Assembly: GCF_014770435.1 (NCBI RefSeq)
Contig: NZ_CP061739.1
Span: forward strand, 992,001-1,056,000
Source of the DNA: Psychrobacter sp. 28M-43
GTDB taxonomy: Bacteria > Pseudomonadota > Gammaproteobacteria > Pseudomonadales > Moraxellaceae
Reading direction: 5' to 3'
DNA length: 64,000 nucleotides
The notes under the pieces were generated by a model. The model did not search any database. It had not been told where the DNA came from and worked only from the letters and a program-made list of their open reading frames with translations. The position numbers and the translations under genes are program-made. Below are positions 51,207 through 60,887 of the stretch, in pieces; positions within the stretch are counted from its first letter, which is position 1, and each line of letters starts with the position of its first letter.

Positions 51207-52217
51207 CTAATAGTTTACATAAATTGTTACTGTGTCCACATATTTGGCAGGTTTAACATCAGTGTTTGGCACTTTAACATACACGGTATGCGATTGAGCA
51301 GTGCCCTTACCTTGTCCAGTGACACCGTTGGTTAACGTGTCATAAGTGTTGCCATTGTTGCCCCATACCATTCCTGAAGGGTTTGAACTCAGTTGATAAG
51401 GAAGTCCATAGTTTTCGTTATCCGTACTTATCATAACACCTGCACCGTTTTCGTCCTGGTTAGATGGGGACAAACCAATATTGTAAAGAGTACCATTGGT
51501 ACAGATCATGTTAATAGCTTCGTTGTTACTGCCTATAAAGCTAGTGGTACTTGCAGGTTGACGGCCTAAGACAATGTCAGATGTTGTATTTATTTTGCAA
51601 TCGTTAACGACAGTCGCTTGCACTTTAAACGGGAAGGAATTATATTCATAAATGCCTGTCTGGCAGTCATATGAAGCTGGCTTGGAAAAGTGAGATTGGT
51701 AAACCAGTGTCGTATGACTATTTTCAAAACTGCTACTATAAAGTCCCTTGGTAGCATAGGCGTTGTTAAAATTTGGTAATAATGAAACATTGATAACTAC
51801 ATTGCCATTGATGGTTCCGTCTTTAGGAATGAGAAACGAGTCAGGTTGGTAAAAAGAGCTACTATCATTCCCCCAGAGTGTTCCGTCCGGTAATGTCATA
51901 GTGAATGCCAGTTTAGAGCCATTCGAGTCAGTCATATAACGTGGGTTAAGAGTAGTACTGTCATAATTGCCCCCGTCAGCGCCAAGGCAAACGGAAACAT
52001 ACCTATCTGATTCCGTGTTATTGGTACAGCTGTAGCTTAAAGTCCCAGTAATTTTCGCATTGTTAGCAGTAGCAGGTGTAACAGTATTGCTAATGTTGAT
52101 AGTATTGCTACTCATGCTCGCTGTACAAATGAGGTCAGCATGCGCACTATTGATTGAGAACCATACTATAAGGGTGAGCAATAGTAATCCGTAAGGCCAT
52201 TGAACTGATTTCATCAT
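51207..52217 (-). CDS. csuE: Csu-type pilus tip adhesin (spore coat U domains)
   Basis: 336 aa. Signal peptide ending SAHA (about 27). Two spore-coat-U domains: DLICTASMSSNTINIS... and a C-terminal CKINTTSDIVLGRQPASTT...GNTYDTLTNGVTGQGKGTAQSHTVYVKVP...YVDTVTIYVNY with the donor-strand type ending. It is the CsuE-like tip of the archaic chaperone-usher pilus. It overlaps the usher gene (ATGA). Confidence 0.82.
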   Translation of the reverse strand: MMKSVQWPYGLLLLTLIVWFSINSAHADLICTASMSSNTINISNTVTPATANNAKITGTLSYSCTNNTESDRYVSVCLGADGGNYDSTTLNPRYMTDSNGSKLAFTMTLPDGTLWGNDSSSFYQPDSFLIPKDGTINGNVVINVSLLPNFNNAYATKGLYSSSFENSHTTLVYQSHFSKPASYDCQTGIYEYNSFPFKVQATVVNDCKINTTSDIVLGRQPASTTSFIGSNNEAINMICTNGTLYNIGLSPSNQDENGAGVMISTDNENYGLPYQLSSNPSGMVWGNNGNTYDTLTNGVTGQGKGTAQSHTVYVKVPNTDVKPAKYVDTVTIYVNY

Positions 52218-54661
52218 GGTTGTACCTTGTGACAGACAAAAGGACCAATAAGAGGTATCTCATCACCTTGTTTGGAATAATCGAAACTAACAGTGCAGAT
52301 ATCATTAGAAGGGGTGGTTATCTCTAGTACATTATGTTTATCAAGGGTGTCGAGATATACTTCTCCGTCAAAACCAATGACGGTTGCTGGTACTGCTGCA
52401 TTGCTAAGCTGACGTACTTGACTGCCAAGCGGTAGTGGCTGGTCACTGCTATCTACTAATATGACAGAGGCTGAGCGTACCGGCATGATATCAAAATTGA
52501 CAAAAATACCAGCGCGCTCGGTCGGCGTCGCATTTATGTTTACTTTATCAATACGCAGGTCTGCGGGCAATTGCATAGGATCAATGCCAATCTTATTTTC
52601 TTGATAGGCATTCAGTGGTGTTACCAACAATAGACCCTTGCTATTGGTCGTGCCAATGGCGCTGTTTTGTAAAGACACAGGTATATTAGCGATGCCACTT
52701 GTAGAAACTACGGCAAAGCCGCTATTTATCTGTCGAGTAGCAAACAAGCCCCCTCCCATCGTAACCACGGCGCCTGTAGCACTTGCATAGCTTGAATAGT
52801 CACCACTGTTGCCTGCAATACCTGCTTGTATTTGACCATAGTGACCACGGTAGTTCAGCTCAGCAACGCCACTAGTGCTATCCTTGTTGTTTTTGCCAGT
52901 ATTTAGGCGGTGTCTTGCTTGTGCTCGCCAGCCAATACCTCCAGTGTTCGATGCTGGCTTTGAGAGGTCAGTTGCAAACAGAGTATCGTTATCGGTGTGC
53001 TGTACACTATTACTTAGCGATATACTACGATCCAATGATAAAGAGGCACTGACATACAGGCTATTATTTTCAGCGCTGTTGATATCGTGATTGTAATTGG
53101 CGCTCAGGCTCAATTTACGACCAAAGGATTTCGACCAATAAGCGCTAGCAAACTGTGCCTTGTCTTTTTCTGATTGCGACACTTGATTGTAGCTTATACC
53201 AAAACGACCCATAGACTCTGTACTATAACCAGTTGATATCTGCTCACTTCGACTAGCAGGAGCAGAGCCGTATTGGGTGCCGACATCGCGATAATCGCCA
53301 TAAGTGCCCAAAGCACTGAGGCCAAAGTTGAAGCGGCTATTGTTCCATGAGTAGTTTGCGCTGTACTGCATACCTTTCTGACCTTGGCTCTCGCTACCTG
53401 CTAACGATGCGAATAATATCCCTCCTGACTTACCTAGTAACCATGTCCCTGCTATACCCCCGTTGCTGAGACCGTTAGTCACTTCAACATGTGTCTCTGC
53501 AGTAAAGCGATCGCTAACCCCATAACGCCATGTTCCACTGGCAGCAATATCGCTACCGTAGTCAAAAGAATGAATGCCGTAGCTTTTTCGCACCGTCCCA
53601 AGCTCTACGGACCAGTCAGAGAGATCTGACTGTAATAAACGGTGGGCATCATATAGAGAGAAATTAAGTGTGGTGCTTTGTCCTAAGGCATCGGTCACTA
53701 TTAGCTGAGCAGTACCTGCCCCACTGAAACTAGGTGCTGTATTGAGCTCAAATGGTCCTGCCGGTACGTCACCGTTATATTGTTTGAGACCGTTGACATA
53801 AAGCTCTACCGCTGAGGGTAGCGTGGCTGTGCCAAAAAACGAAGGTAAGGGTGTAGTTGATCTATAGGGTTGGAGGGAGAAATTAGTGCCAATTTGTAGA
53901 CCCCCCAATCGCGTGGAGCGAGTCCATGATAGGGCGCTCGTCAAGATATCGCCTGCACGAACTGTTATGAGTTTATCTGGAAATGACTGACTCCAACTAG
54001 TATCCAAACGCATGCTATGCCTATCCCAATCACTGTTATTACCAGTTCCACTATTTGCACTGGTTAAGGCGGTAGAGCTGAGTACACCTAGCTTATTGAA
54101 TGCGCGCAGCTCGGTGTAAGCGCTTAAGCTTTTCGTGTTGTCTTGAGTTTGAGTACCATAGATATTGTAATTGAGCAACATGCCAGAAGATGATGTAGCT
54201 TGGGGTCGTTTGTTAGTACGAGTGCTACGGATAGTAGTATCTAGATTGAGCATATCTAGAGGTGCGATAAGACTTAGTGTTTGTTGTCGAGCATCATAAT
54301 CGATCTTAAGATCAGGTAAGCTATTTAGTAATATGGCTTCAGCGTTATTAGCAGGTACGACAAAACCAAGCTGCTGCAGGATGTTAGGACTTGCCCACAG
54401 TTGATCGTCACGATAGTAAAAATGGGTTAAACCTGCACTAGCACCATTTAAGGTGACGTCTAGATACAGATCTAACCCATCTTCATCGTTGTCAGCGTTG
54501 TAGCTGTCTAAATTAAGCTGGGCAAGTTCAGTGACGTGAATGTCTGTAGCAACATCATTTAGTTCTACGGCGTGACTGGCTGATACTGCCACGCACTGTA
54601 GAAAAACTGCTTTAGCGAATGGATGAGTCCATCGTGACATCTGGTATCGTCTGAGTGCCAT
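52214..54661 (-). CDS. csuD: Csu-type outer membrane usher
   Basis: 815 aa. N-terminal periplasmic domain (DLYLDVTLNGASAGLTHFYYRDDQLWASPNILQQLGF), a long beta barrel, a plug-like region and C-terminal domains (GEVYLDTLDKHNVLEIT...CTVSFDY). The start overlaps the chaperone by 50 bases; a later ATG (about 54640, MSRWTHPF) is an alternative giving a cleaner signal peptide. Confidence 0.9.
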   Translation of the reverse strand: MALRRYQMSRWTHPFAKAVFLQCVAVSASHAVELNDVATDIHVTELAQLNLDSYNADNDEDGLDLYLDVTLNGASAGLTHFYYRDDQLWASPNILQQLGFVVPANNAEAILLNSLPDLKIDYDARQQTLSLIAPLDMLNLDTTIRSTRTNKRPQATSSSGMLLNYNIYGTQTQDNTKSLSAYTELRAFNKLGVLSSTALTSANSGTGNNSDWDRHSMRLDTSWSQSFPDKLITVRAGDILTSALSWTRSTRLGGLQIGTNFSLQPYRSTTPLPSFFGTATLPSAVELYVNGLKQYNGDVPAGPFELNTAPSFSGAGTAQLIVTDALGQSTTLNFSLYDAHRLLQSDLSDWSVELGTVRKSYGIHSFDYGSDIAASGTWRYGVSDRFTAETHVEVTNGLSNGGIAGTWLLGKSGGILFASLAGSESQGQKGMQYSANYSWNNSRFNFGLSALGTYGDYRDVGTQYGSAPASRSEQISTGYSTESMGRFGISYNQVSQSEKDKAQFASAYWSKSFGRKLSLSANYNHDINSAENNSLYVSASLSLDRSISLSNSVQHTDNDTLFATDLSKPASNTGGIGWRAQARHRLNTGKNNKDSTSGVAELNYRGHYGQIQAGIAGNSGDYSSYASATGAVVTMGGGLFATRQINSGFAVVSTSGIANIPVSLQNSAIGTTNSKGLLLVTPLNAYQENKIGIDPMQLPADLRIDKVNINATPTERAGIFVNFDIMPVRSASVILVDSSDQPLPLGSQVRQLSNAAVPATVIGFDGEVYLDTLDKHNVLEITTPSNDICTVSFDYSKQGDEIPLIGPFVCHKVQP

Positions 54662-55373
54662 TCATCATAACCTTGAATTTACCGCCTGCCCTCAGGGCAG
54701 AGGGCGGTATTTTCAGTGTCCAGTTCATAGTTGCACCGGGTAATACATACCCTAGCAGCCCCGGATTAATCACCGTACTATTATCCGCTGTATCTACAAA
54801 GCTCAGACTAGATAATTTGGCGTGACCATTACCAGTATTACTGACACGAAGTTTTGTCGCTTTGCCATCCGGTTGCAGATATGTACTCCACTGCAACTGT
54901 GGACTGGTGTTAGTCACCCCAACAGGCTGTACAAATACAGGGAGTGAATAGCTGAGCGCAAATTGCAAACCTGTGGTTTGGCTGCCAGATTTGTTTGGTA
55001 TCTCATTGACCAAGATTCGGTAAGCATCTTCTACCGCGTCAGAACCTTGCGGCGGTGCCTTCGCACGGATGATCCGGATGAGCTGTTTTTCACCCGGTTT
55101 TAGCTCAATCATCGGTGGACTGGCCAACAGTCCCCGCGAGGGGATGAGCTGATCACCCTTCTCGTCCTGCAACCACTGATACACACGCACTTGCGCGTGT
55201 ACTATATTGCTACCAGAATTACTGAGCGTCAGACCACTGGCAGTCTCACGGGCTTCTAAGCTCAAAGAGATGGGAGAGACCTGCAATCCGCTTGCTACTG
55301 CCAAACTAGGCGACAGTAGCAAGGCTGAGATAATTATAGGTCGGGCAACGCGGTATAACCAAAAATTTAACAT
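54612..55373 (-). CDS. csuC: Csu-type periplasmic pilus chaperone
   Basis: 253 aa. Signal peptide then LQVSPISLSLEARETASGLTLSNSGSNIVHAQVRVYQWLQ, PPMIELKPGEKQLIRIIR (Lys/Arg of the subunit cleft) and two Ig-like domains, the archaic-class chaperone. It starts 5 bases after the pilin stop. Confidence 0.9.
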   Translation of the reverse strand: MLNFWLYRVARPIIISALLLSPSLAVASGLQVSPISLSLEARETASGLTLSNSGSNIVHAQVRVYQWLQDEKGDQLIPSRGLLASPPMIELKPGEKQLIRIIRAKAPPQGSDAVEDAYRILVNEIPNKSGSQTTGLQFALSYSLPVFVQPVGVTNTSPQLQWSTYLQPDGKATKLRVSNTGNGHAKLSSLSFVDTADNSTVINPGLLGYVLPGATMNWTLKIPPSALRAGGKFKVMMNGTQTIPDVTMDSSIR

Positions 55374-55378
55374 AATTA

Positions 55379-55921
55379 TTAGTAAGTGATAGAAGCAGTA
55401 ATAACGTCTTTATAAGTATCTTCTTTAACGTCAGTGGTAGATTCTATTGTGGCATAGACGATGTGCGAAATAGATGTAGATACGCCAGCTCCTGTACCAG
55501 TCACACCGTTAGTTTCAAGATTACCCCAAGGTGTTATTGCATCCTCTATCTTAGCATTTAATTGATAGTTAATAGTATCAGTGTTATCGGTTAACACGCC
55601 CTTCATCGTACCTTTACCATCAGTACCATCTGGGTTACTAGCCGCTTTTAGGTTGATAATATAAGGTGCGTCCTTAGAACATTTTACTAAGATACCTGTA
55701 CCAGATTTCTGATCAGTAATAGATGCATCTTGCAATGCAGTACCAGCGGCGATAGTTGAAAAACTAATATTGGCAGCAGTAGTGTCTATTGTACAACTAG
55801 CGTCAATTGTTGTCTCAACACCGAAAGTAGATTCGGTTGAATCAGCATTTGCACTAGAGATAGTGGCAAATCCACCAACAGTAAGTATTGTAACAGCGAG
55901 TAGCGTTTTGTTGAATTGCAT
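55379..55921 (-). CDS. csuA/B: Csu-type major pilin (spore coat U domain)
   Basis: 180 aa from ATG 55921 (GGAG upstream; 55948 is too early). Signal peptide ending ANA. One SCPU domain: TIDASCTIDTTAANISFSTIAAG...GVTGTGAGVSTSISHIVYATIESTTDVKEDTYKDVITASITY. It is the main shaft subunit. The csuA and csuB genes of the Acinetobacter operon are absent, so this is a four-gene minimal set. Confidence 0.85.
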   Translation of the reverse strand: MQFNKTLLAVTILTVGGFATISSANADSTESTFGVETTIDASCTIDTTAANISFSTIAAGTALQDASITDQKSGTGILVKCSKDAPYIINLKAASNPDGTDGKGTMKGVLTDNTDTINYQLNAKIEDAITPWGNLETNGVTGTGAGVSTSISHIVYATIESTTDVKEDTYKDVITASITY

Positions 55922-56536
55922 GGTAAATCTCCATTGAGTATAAATCATTTAATGACGTTCTATAAAATCGCTAATATACGGATAGAAGGTATAAACTACA
56001 GTTACCTATAATTTTACACATAAAATGTAAACCTTTTATCGCCAATATAAACCGTTTGTCACTTTTGTTGGTGCATTGTAATACAGTCGTTACAAAATTG
56101 CACGATTAATGTTTGATTAATATTGGCTATTTATAAAGTAGTTAAAGCTAAGAGATTTTATAGTTTGCAAGAGAGGTACTTATGATAGGTGATAGGAGTA
56201 GAGCAAAAGAAGTGATATATTTATGTTTTTTAAGATGTAATCTTAGTATCTTCTACTATTCCTCGAATGGTATGGGAACAGTTATAAACTAGCCATTAGT
56301 ATTTTAAGAATAAATATAATTGGAGGGATACAATTTAAATGCAAAAGCATTCTGAACTTTTGCGAATGCAGTTCTCGTTTAAGAAGAGTATGGAACGGTT
56401 TTTAAAAGGAGGGCAATAGTTTTTTAGACTCATGCATGTTGATAGCTCAGGGAAAACTATAAATTTTTATAGTCCACATTTTTACGATAATGAAAGTAGA
56501 TAATTATGGTAAATCAGACAAAATGCCAGATACAAC
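55922..56536. other. AT-rich region upstream of the pilus operon
   Basis: About 600 bases that must hold the csu promoter. A 36-codon frame with a fair SD starts at 56180 but has no recognisable product. Confidence 0.35.
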
Positions 56537-56560
56537 AAAGCCCCTGATATCAGGGGCTTT
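56537..56560. terminator. Perfect palindrome, probable tRNA transcript terminator
   Basis: 24-base perfect palindrome with arms AAAGCCCCTGAT, 34 bases downstream of tRNA-Leu. There is no long T run on either strand, so it is a weak terminator. Confidence 0.55.
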
Positions 56561-56593
56561 AGCTGTTCTATAAGATAGTATAGGACTATGTAA

Positions 56594-56680
56594 TGGTACC
56601 CGGAGCCGGACTTGAACCGGCACGCTATTGCTAGCGAGGGATTTTAAATCCCTTGTGTCTACCAATTTCACCACCCGGGC
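56594..56680 (-). tRNA. tRNA-Leu (TAA)
   Basis: 87 nt with GCCCGGG/CCGGGT acceptor, anticodon loop TTTAAAA (anticodon TAA), long variable arm and encoded CCA. Confidence 0.95.
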
Positions 56681-56804
56681 AAAACTTGTTTTATCTAACA
56701 TGTAAACTAGCTGATAGACCATCTAGTTACTAGATAAGTGGTCGCTATTATAATCGGTTGTGATAATAATGCAAGCCAAAATTAACGTGAAGTTAATAAA
56801 TAAT

Positions 56805-56878
56805 TGGAGGCTGGAGTCGGAATCGAACCGGCGTTAACGGAGTTGCAGTCCGCTGCATGACCACTCTGCCATCCAGCC
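56805..56878 (-). tRNA. tRNA-Cys (GCA)
   Basis: 74 nt with GGCTGG acceptor, anticodon loop CTGCAAC (anticodon GCA), T arm CCGGTTCGATTCCGA and encoded CCA. Confidence 0.95.
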
Positions 56879-57059
56879 AATCAAGGTCGCCTATATTAGC
56901 AAAAATATAGTAAATTACAAGTCCTTTTTTAATTAAAAACAGCTTATTTATTATCTTATCTATATTTAGCCCCAATTTCAGGACATTTATTCTATTAATA
57001 AGCTTTTTTAAGCCGTCAGTAACCCAGCGTTTAATGATGGTTGTTTAAAATATAGTGCG

Positions 57060-57194
57060 CTAAACTATATCTCTATTGTCACGTTTAGCACTTTTCACAT
57101 CGCGATAAGTGGCCGTGCAAATTAATACGAGTACGCCAAGAGTAATGGCTGGCCAAATTAAGATATATAAGCCGTAGATAAAAACGTTGTCCAT
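57060..57194 (-). CDS. Small subunit peptide of the symporter
   Basis: 44 aa (MDNVFIYGLYILIWPAITLGVLVLI... then a basic tail), with AAGGAGATATC directly before the ATG, a near-perfect SD. One membrane helix. It lies 84 bases after the symporter gene on the same strand. Similar short peptides accompany sodium:solute symporters as putative transporter small subunits. Confidence 0.78.
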   Translation of the reverse strand: MDNVFIYGLYILIWPAITLGVLVLICTATYRDVKSAKRDNRDIV

Positions 57195-57278
57195 GATATC
57201 TCCTTATAATATTGCTAAGTAAGTAGCGATTAGCCAGATACTCCTGACTAATCATTACTCGGATAAAGCGACTTTGGT

Positions 57279-58943
57279 TTAAGATTTAAGTGACGATGGG
57301 ATTTCCGACTTTTTATCGTAATTGCCCACACGCTGCTTAATTAAGTCGAAGTCGAAGTGTTCGTCTCCCATTAGGCTGATAATCACACAGACGACGGTAC
57401 TAGCGCCATAAGCTGTTAGAGAGGCTAGTAGAACCATATATTGACGTAAGAAGCCAGTAGCGAAGATAAGCATCAACACAAGCGTAATAGCTGCGGCGAC
57501 CATGCCAATCTTACGACCTAAGAACCCAAAGACCATTAGACCAATAACGACTGCTGCACCGACACTGGCCAGTATTTCAAAGAATAGGGCGGTGACACCA
57601 GTGATTGGAAGTAATTCGAAACGGGCAACGCAAAATAAGAGTAGTCCGACGATAACTGCTGAGGTAAAGGCAGTATTGGTGACGCGATTCCAAAACACAC
57701 TGGCAATTACAGGGAAGACGATAGCGCCCCATAGTGCCCCAACGAACACTAGCATGACGAGAATATCAAGCTTAAAGCTCGCAAAAATTAGTCCAGCTGC
57801 TGTCGCAACAATCATCGTGCCGCGACCAATTAGCATCATTGTTTTAGGTTTAACATGGCCTTTTTTGGCGATGTTTTTACCGTAGACATCTGCCATCATA
57901 ATGGTTGATAGCGCTGATAAATCTGAGTCAGCGGTTGAGGACAATGACCCAATCACTAAAATGAAGAATAAGGCGATAAAGACGGGATGCAGATAAGTAC
58001 TGACCATTTGAGGGATAAGGTTGTTCATATTGCCATCGAGTGGCTCGACGCCAATCGTTACAGCCATTAGTCCAATCATCCCAAGACCAATAACGATACC
58101 AGCATAGCCGACTGTAGCAGTGATAAACGTCGCTTTAATCTTGGTTTTATCAATCGCAAATAGGCGCTGAGTGATGGTTTGGTTACCGATAGCATATGCT
58201 AATACAGCGACAAAATAAGGTGCACCTTGTTGAAAAAATGCCTCAGATGAGAAGAAGTTCTGCTGCTCTAATGTCAGGTTTGATAGTCCGCTGACCATAA
58301 CCTCAGGACCACCCATGGCAAATAACACGGCGGGAATAATGACAATACCAATGGCCATTAGAGCGACCAACTGGGCGAAATCCGTAAAGACGGATGCTCG
58401 AAACCCTGATGTCAATGTGTAGCTCAGTACACCGATACCTGCGATCATTACCCCTGTTTGGAACGACAATGGCGACAGGACTGACACCAATGCTCCAGCA
58501 GCGGTAAAGTTGACCATCAAGCTAATTAAACTGCCCATAATATTGGATATGGCTAAGATTAATTGGCTTGATGAACCGTGGCGGGCATGAATCAGTTCAC
58601 CTAGTGTATGACCGTCTGGCGCCAATTCACGAAAGCGCATACCGAAAGGGTAGATGAATAAAATCATCAATGCACCCCAAAAGCCATAATGTATCGGCCC
58701 TGAGACGCCGTATTTATAGCCAGAGGTGGCCGCAGCGTAAAATGAGGCGGCCCAAATCCAAGTGGCGGTCATGCTGGCTGCACCCATACCGAAGCCAACA
58801 CCATGACCTGCGACCATAAACCCAGAAGTTGTCTCTTTATCTTTTTTGATTAATAAAGACAGTAAATAGGTGCCGCCATAAAATGCTAATAATAATAAAA
58901 TAATCGTTAATGATGAAAATTGGAACAATGACTCAGTTTTCAA
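57279..58943 (-). CDS. Sodium:solute symporter (SSS family)
   Basis: 554 aa from TTG 58943 with GAGG upstream (TTG 58958 gives 559). Thirteen or so membrane helices; ETTSGFMVAGHGVGFGMGAASMTATWIWAASFYAAATSGYKYGVSGPIHYG, GFRASVFTDFAQLVALMAIGIV and SLSSTADSDLSALSTIMMADVYG (Na+ site) fit the SSS family, closest in style to urea or carboxylate carriers. The substrate is unknown. Confidence 0.88.
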   Translation of the reverse strand: MKTESLFQFSSLTIILLLLAFYGGTYLLSLLIKKDKETTSGFMVAGHGVGFGMGAASMTATWIWAASFYAAATSGYKYGVSGPIHYGFWGALMILFIYPFGMRFRELAPDGHTLGELIHARHGSSSQLILAISNIMGSLISLMVNFTAAGALVSVLSPLSFQTGVMIAGIGVLSYTLTSGFRASVFTDFAQLVALMAIGIVIIPAVLFAMGGPEVMVSGLSNLTLEQQNFFSSEAFFQQGAPYFVAVLAYAIGNQTITQRLFAIDKTKIKATFITATVGYAGIVIGLGMIGLMAVTIGVEPLDGNMNNLIPQMVSTYLHPVFIALFFILVIGSLSSTADSDLSALSTIMMADVYGKNIAKKGHVKPKTMMLIGRGTMIVATAAGLIFASFKLDILVMLVFVGALWGAIVFPVIASVFWNRVTNTAFTSAVIVGLLLFCVARFELLPITGVTALFFEILASVGAAVVIGLMVFGFLGRKIGMVAAAITLVLMLIFATGFLRQYMVLLASLTAYGASTVVCVIISLMGDEHFDFDLIKQRVGNYDKKSEIPSSLKS

Positions 58944-59130
58944 ACTCAGACCTCGCAATTGTTAGTTGATGAATAAAGTTCAGTAAAAACGAAAGATACC
59001 AAACCATTAGGAATACAGCATAGCCTACACAGCCCTCATACAGAACGTATGTGGCTAATATAAATAGCGAAAATACCAACTGTAGTGGTAAGCAAATGCT
59101 AAGTGTCGCGCCCAAATCTTGATAAGACAA
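58933..59130 (-). CDS. Possible small membrane protein ahead of the symporter
   Basis: 65 aa with two hydrophobic stretches (about 15-32, 35-55), TTG start, weak SD. It overlaps the symporter start by 11 bases, which suggests translational coupling. It may be a third symporter component, or an open frame only. Confidence 0.35.
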   Translation of the reverse strand: MSYQDLGATLSICLPLQLVFSLFILATYVLYEGCVGYAVFLMVWYLSFLLNFIHQLTIARSEFEN

Positions 59131-59710
59131 ATAGTGTCAAATCAAAAAGACAGGGACTACTTTCGATAGGCGTCAGTTAATGGGTAAACCATCACGCTAT
59201 TAATAGGCATACACAAAGGTAGCTACATGCTAAAGAAAACTCATGTGATGAGTGTCTATAGCGGAATTACGAATAAGCACTAAGCCATGATGGCATGACC
59301 CGAACTCGATTTAGACAGCCTTGTCAGCTGTAACAAGCAATAGGTAGGAAGTCTCTACTTATCTATTGCGATTGATGTATTACTAAGCGGCATTAATAAA
59401 TAAAACTACATATTTGTTAAGTACCTGTAACATATTTGCGCGGTAAGAGTAACCTATTATGTCACCAACCTCAAACATTATCCGATATTTACCAGATAAT
59501 TATCTAAGATGACATATAAGTGTTTAATTAAAGAAATTTAATAGGATGTTTAATAAGGTATTGAAAAATAGTGGTTTATTATGAGCAGCATCGAGTGATA
59601 TATCACTATGAGCTAAATTATAAGTATGAGTAAGTAACTAAAGCTTTCATTAAAAAAATAGATGATGAGCGATAGATAGTTGCTCTTAACGAACAAGTAG
59701 CAGTAAATTT
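59131..59710. other. Intergenic region between symporter and fdhD
   Basis: 580 AT-rich bases. A GCAATAGGTA / TATCTATTGC stem at 59337-59369 (with G-U pairs) is the only structure noticed. No gene seen. Confidence 0.4.
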
Positions 59711-60793
59711 TTATATATTATCTTGTTTGGTATAGTAAGTGACTCGGTTATTACGTAAAAATCCAGCCAATCCAAGACCATAACGCTCAGCCACGCGCAC
59801 TGCTGTACTGGTAGGCGCTGACATGCCAACTAGCCAAGGAATTTGACTTCGAATAGACTTTTGAACCAGTTCAATAGAAAGACGCGAGGTCATAAGCACA
59901 CAGCTAACATCTGCTTTTTGGCGTAATTGCCAGCCGATGAGTTTATCAAGTGCATTATGACGGCCTACATCCTCAAATAAATATAGCTGCTGATTATGTA
60001 TCGTCGCTGCAGCATGTACCGCACCTGTCAGTTGATGTGTATGCTGCGCGGCATCCACTTGTTGACGCAGTGCCAATAGGGAGTCAAGGCTTGGTGCGCT
60101 CGTTTGAATGCCAGTTATACCTGTCTGTCGGTTAGGTTCATGGTGTAAATGATCTGGTGAGTAAGCACTTAAATCAGGCAAAGCTTGCGTTAGTCCAGTA
60201 ATACCGCACATACCGCAGCCTGTACGCCCTGCAAGCTGCCGTTTTTGTGCTTGGATACGTTGATGGCAGCGTTGGCTTAATACTAGTTCCACGACATAGA
60301 TATCGTAATCTTGAAATTGTTCTAAGCTTTGTTCAATTGATACTGAATCAAAATCTTCGTCATTCGAATCTTGAGCAAACTGCTGATAGCTAGCTAAATC
60401 TGCAAGATGAGTCACTTCCCAGTCGAGTAACTCGTGACTGTATTGAATTAAGCCTTCGCTAAATAAAAAACCAACAGCTAAATACTCTAACTGATGAGGA
60501 CTGGCCATCAGCACAGCATAATGAATTCCATTAATGATGATAGAGACCGCAGCTTCTACGGCTAAGCTGGTGCTCTGAGGCTCGATTTGAAGGTGAGAGT
60601 CATTATTAGGGCCACTACTAATTGACGGGTAATGATGCTTTTGTGCTAAGTGGCTACGAGCAAGAGGTGTCTCTGACAACCTATTATCACTAGGCAATTC
60701 AGGTACACCTCTCTTAATATTAGTTAAGTTATCTATCATAGCGGGGTCGATAAGAGCCTCACTTTGTTCAGCATTATTTTCAATGGTTATCAC
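59711..60793 (-). CDS. fdhD: Formate dehydrogenase accessory sulfurtransferase
   Basis: 360 aa. AGRTGCGMCGITGL (the CxxC sulfur-transfer pair), AAATIHNQQLYLFEDVGRHNALDKLIGW and SRLSIELVQKS define FdhD, which transfers sulfur to the molybdenum cofactor. An N-terminal extension of about 75 residues is longer than usual. It follows the molybdoenzyme gene. Confidence 0.9.
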   Translation of the reverse strand: MITIENNAEQSEALIDPAMIDNLTNIKRGVPELPSDNRLSETPLARSHLAQKHHYPSISSGPNNDSHLQIEPQSTSLAVEAAVSIIINGIHYAVLMASPHQLEYLAVGFLFSEGLIQYSHELLDWEVTHLADLASYQQFAQDSNDEDFDSVSIEQSLEQFQDYDIYVVELVLSQRCHQRIQAQKRQLAGRTGCGMCGITGLTQALPDLSAYSPDHLHHEPNRQTGITGIQTSAPSLDSLLALRQQVDAAQHTHQLTGAVHAAATIHNQQLYLFEDVGRHNALDKLIGWQLRQKADVSCVLMTSRLSIELVQKSIRSQIPWLVGMSAPTSTAVRVAERYGLGLAGFLRNNRVTYYTKQDNI

Positions 60794-60842
60794 GGTTTAT
60801 CATGGCCTAAAATTATGAGTGTGCTTATGGTCATCTAGAGGT

Positions 60843-60875
60843 AGAGCCAATGAAATTTTCATTCTCATTGGCTCT
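60843..60875 (-). terminator. Hairpin between the molybdoenzyme gene and fdhD
   Basis: 11-base perfect stem AGAGCCAATGA / TCATTGGCTCT, loop of 11. No strong T run, so it may attenuate fdhD rather than fully terminate. Confidence 0.55.
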
Positions 60876-60887
60876 TCGCAGTATGAT

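Noticed and set aside
56180..56290. Short 36-codon frame upstream of the pilus operon with a fair SD
   Set aside because: No recognisable product and no operon context; left as unassigned.
57502..57885. 127-codon rightward frame
   Set aside because: Antisense to conserved symporter helices.
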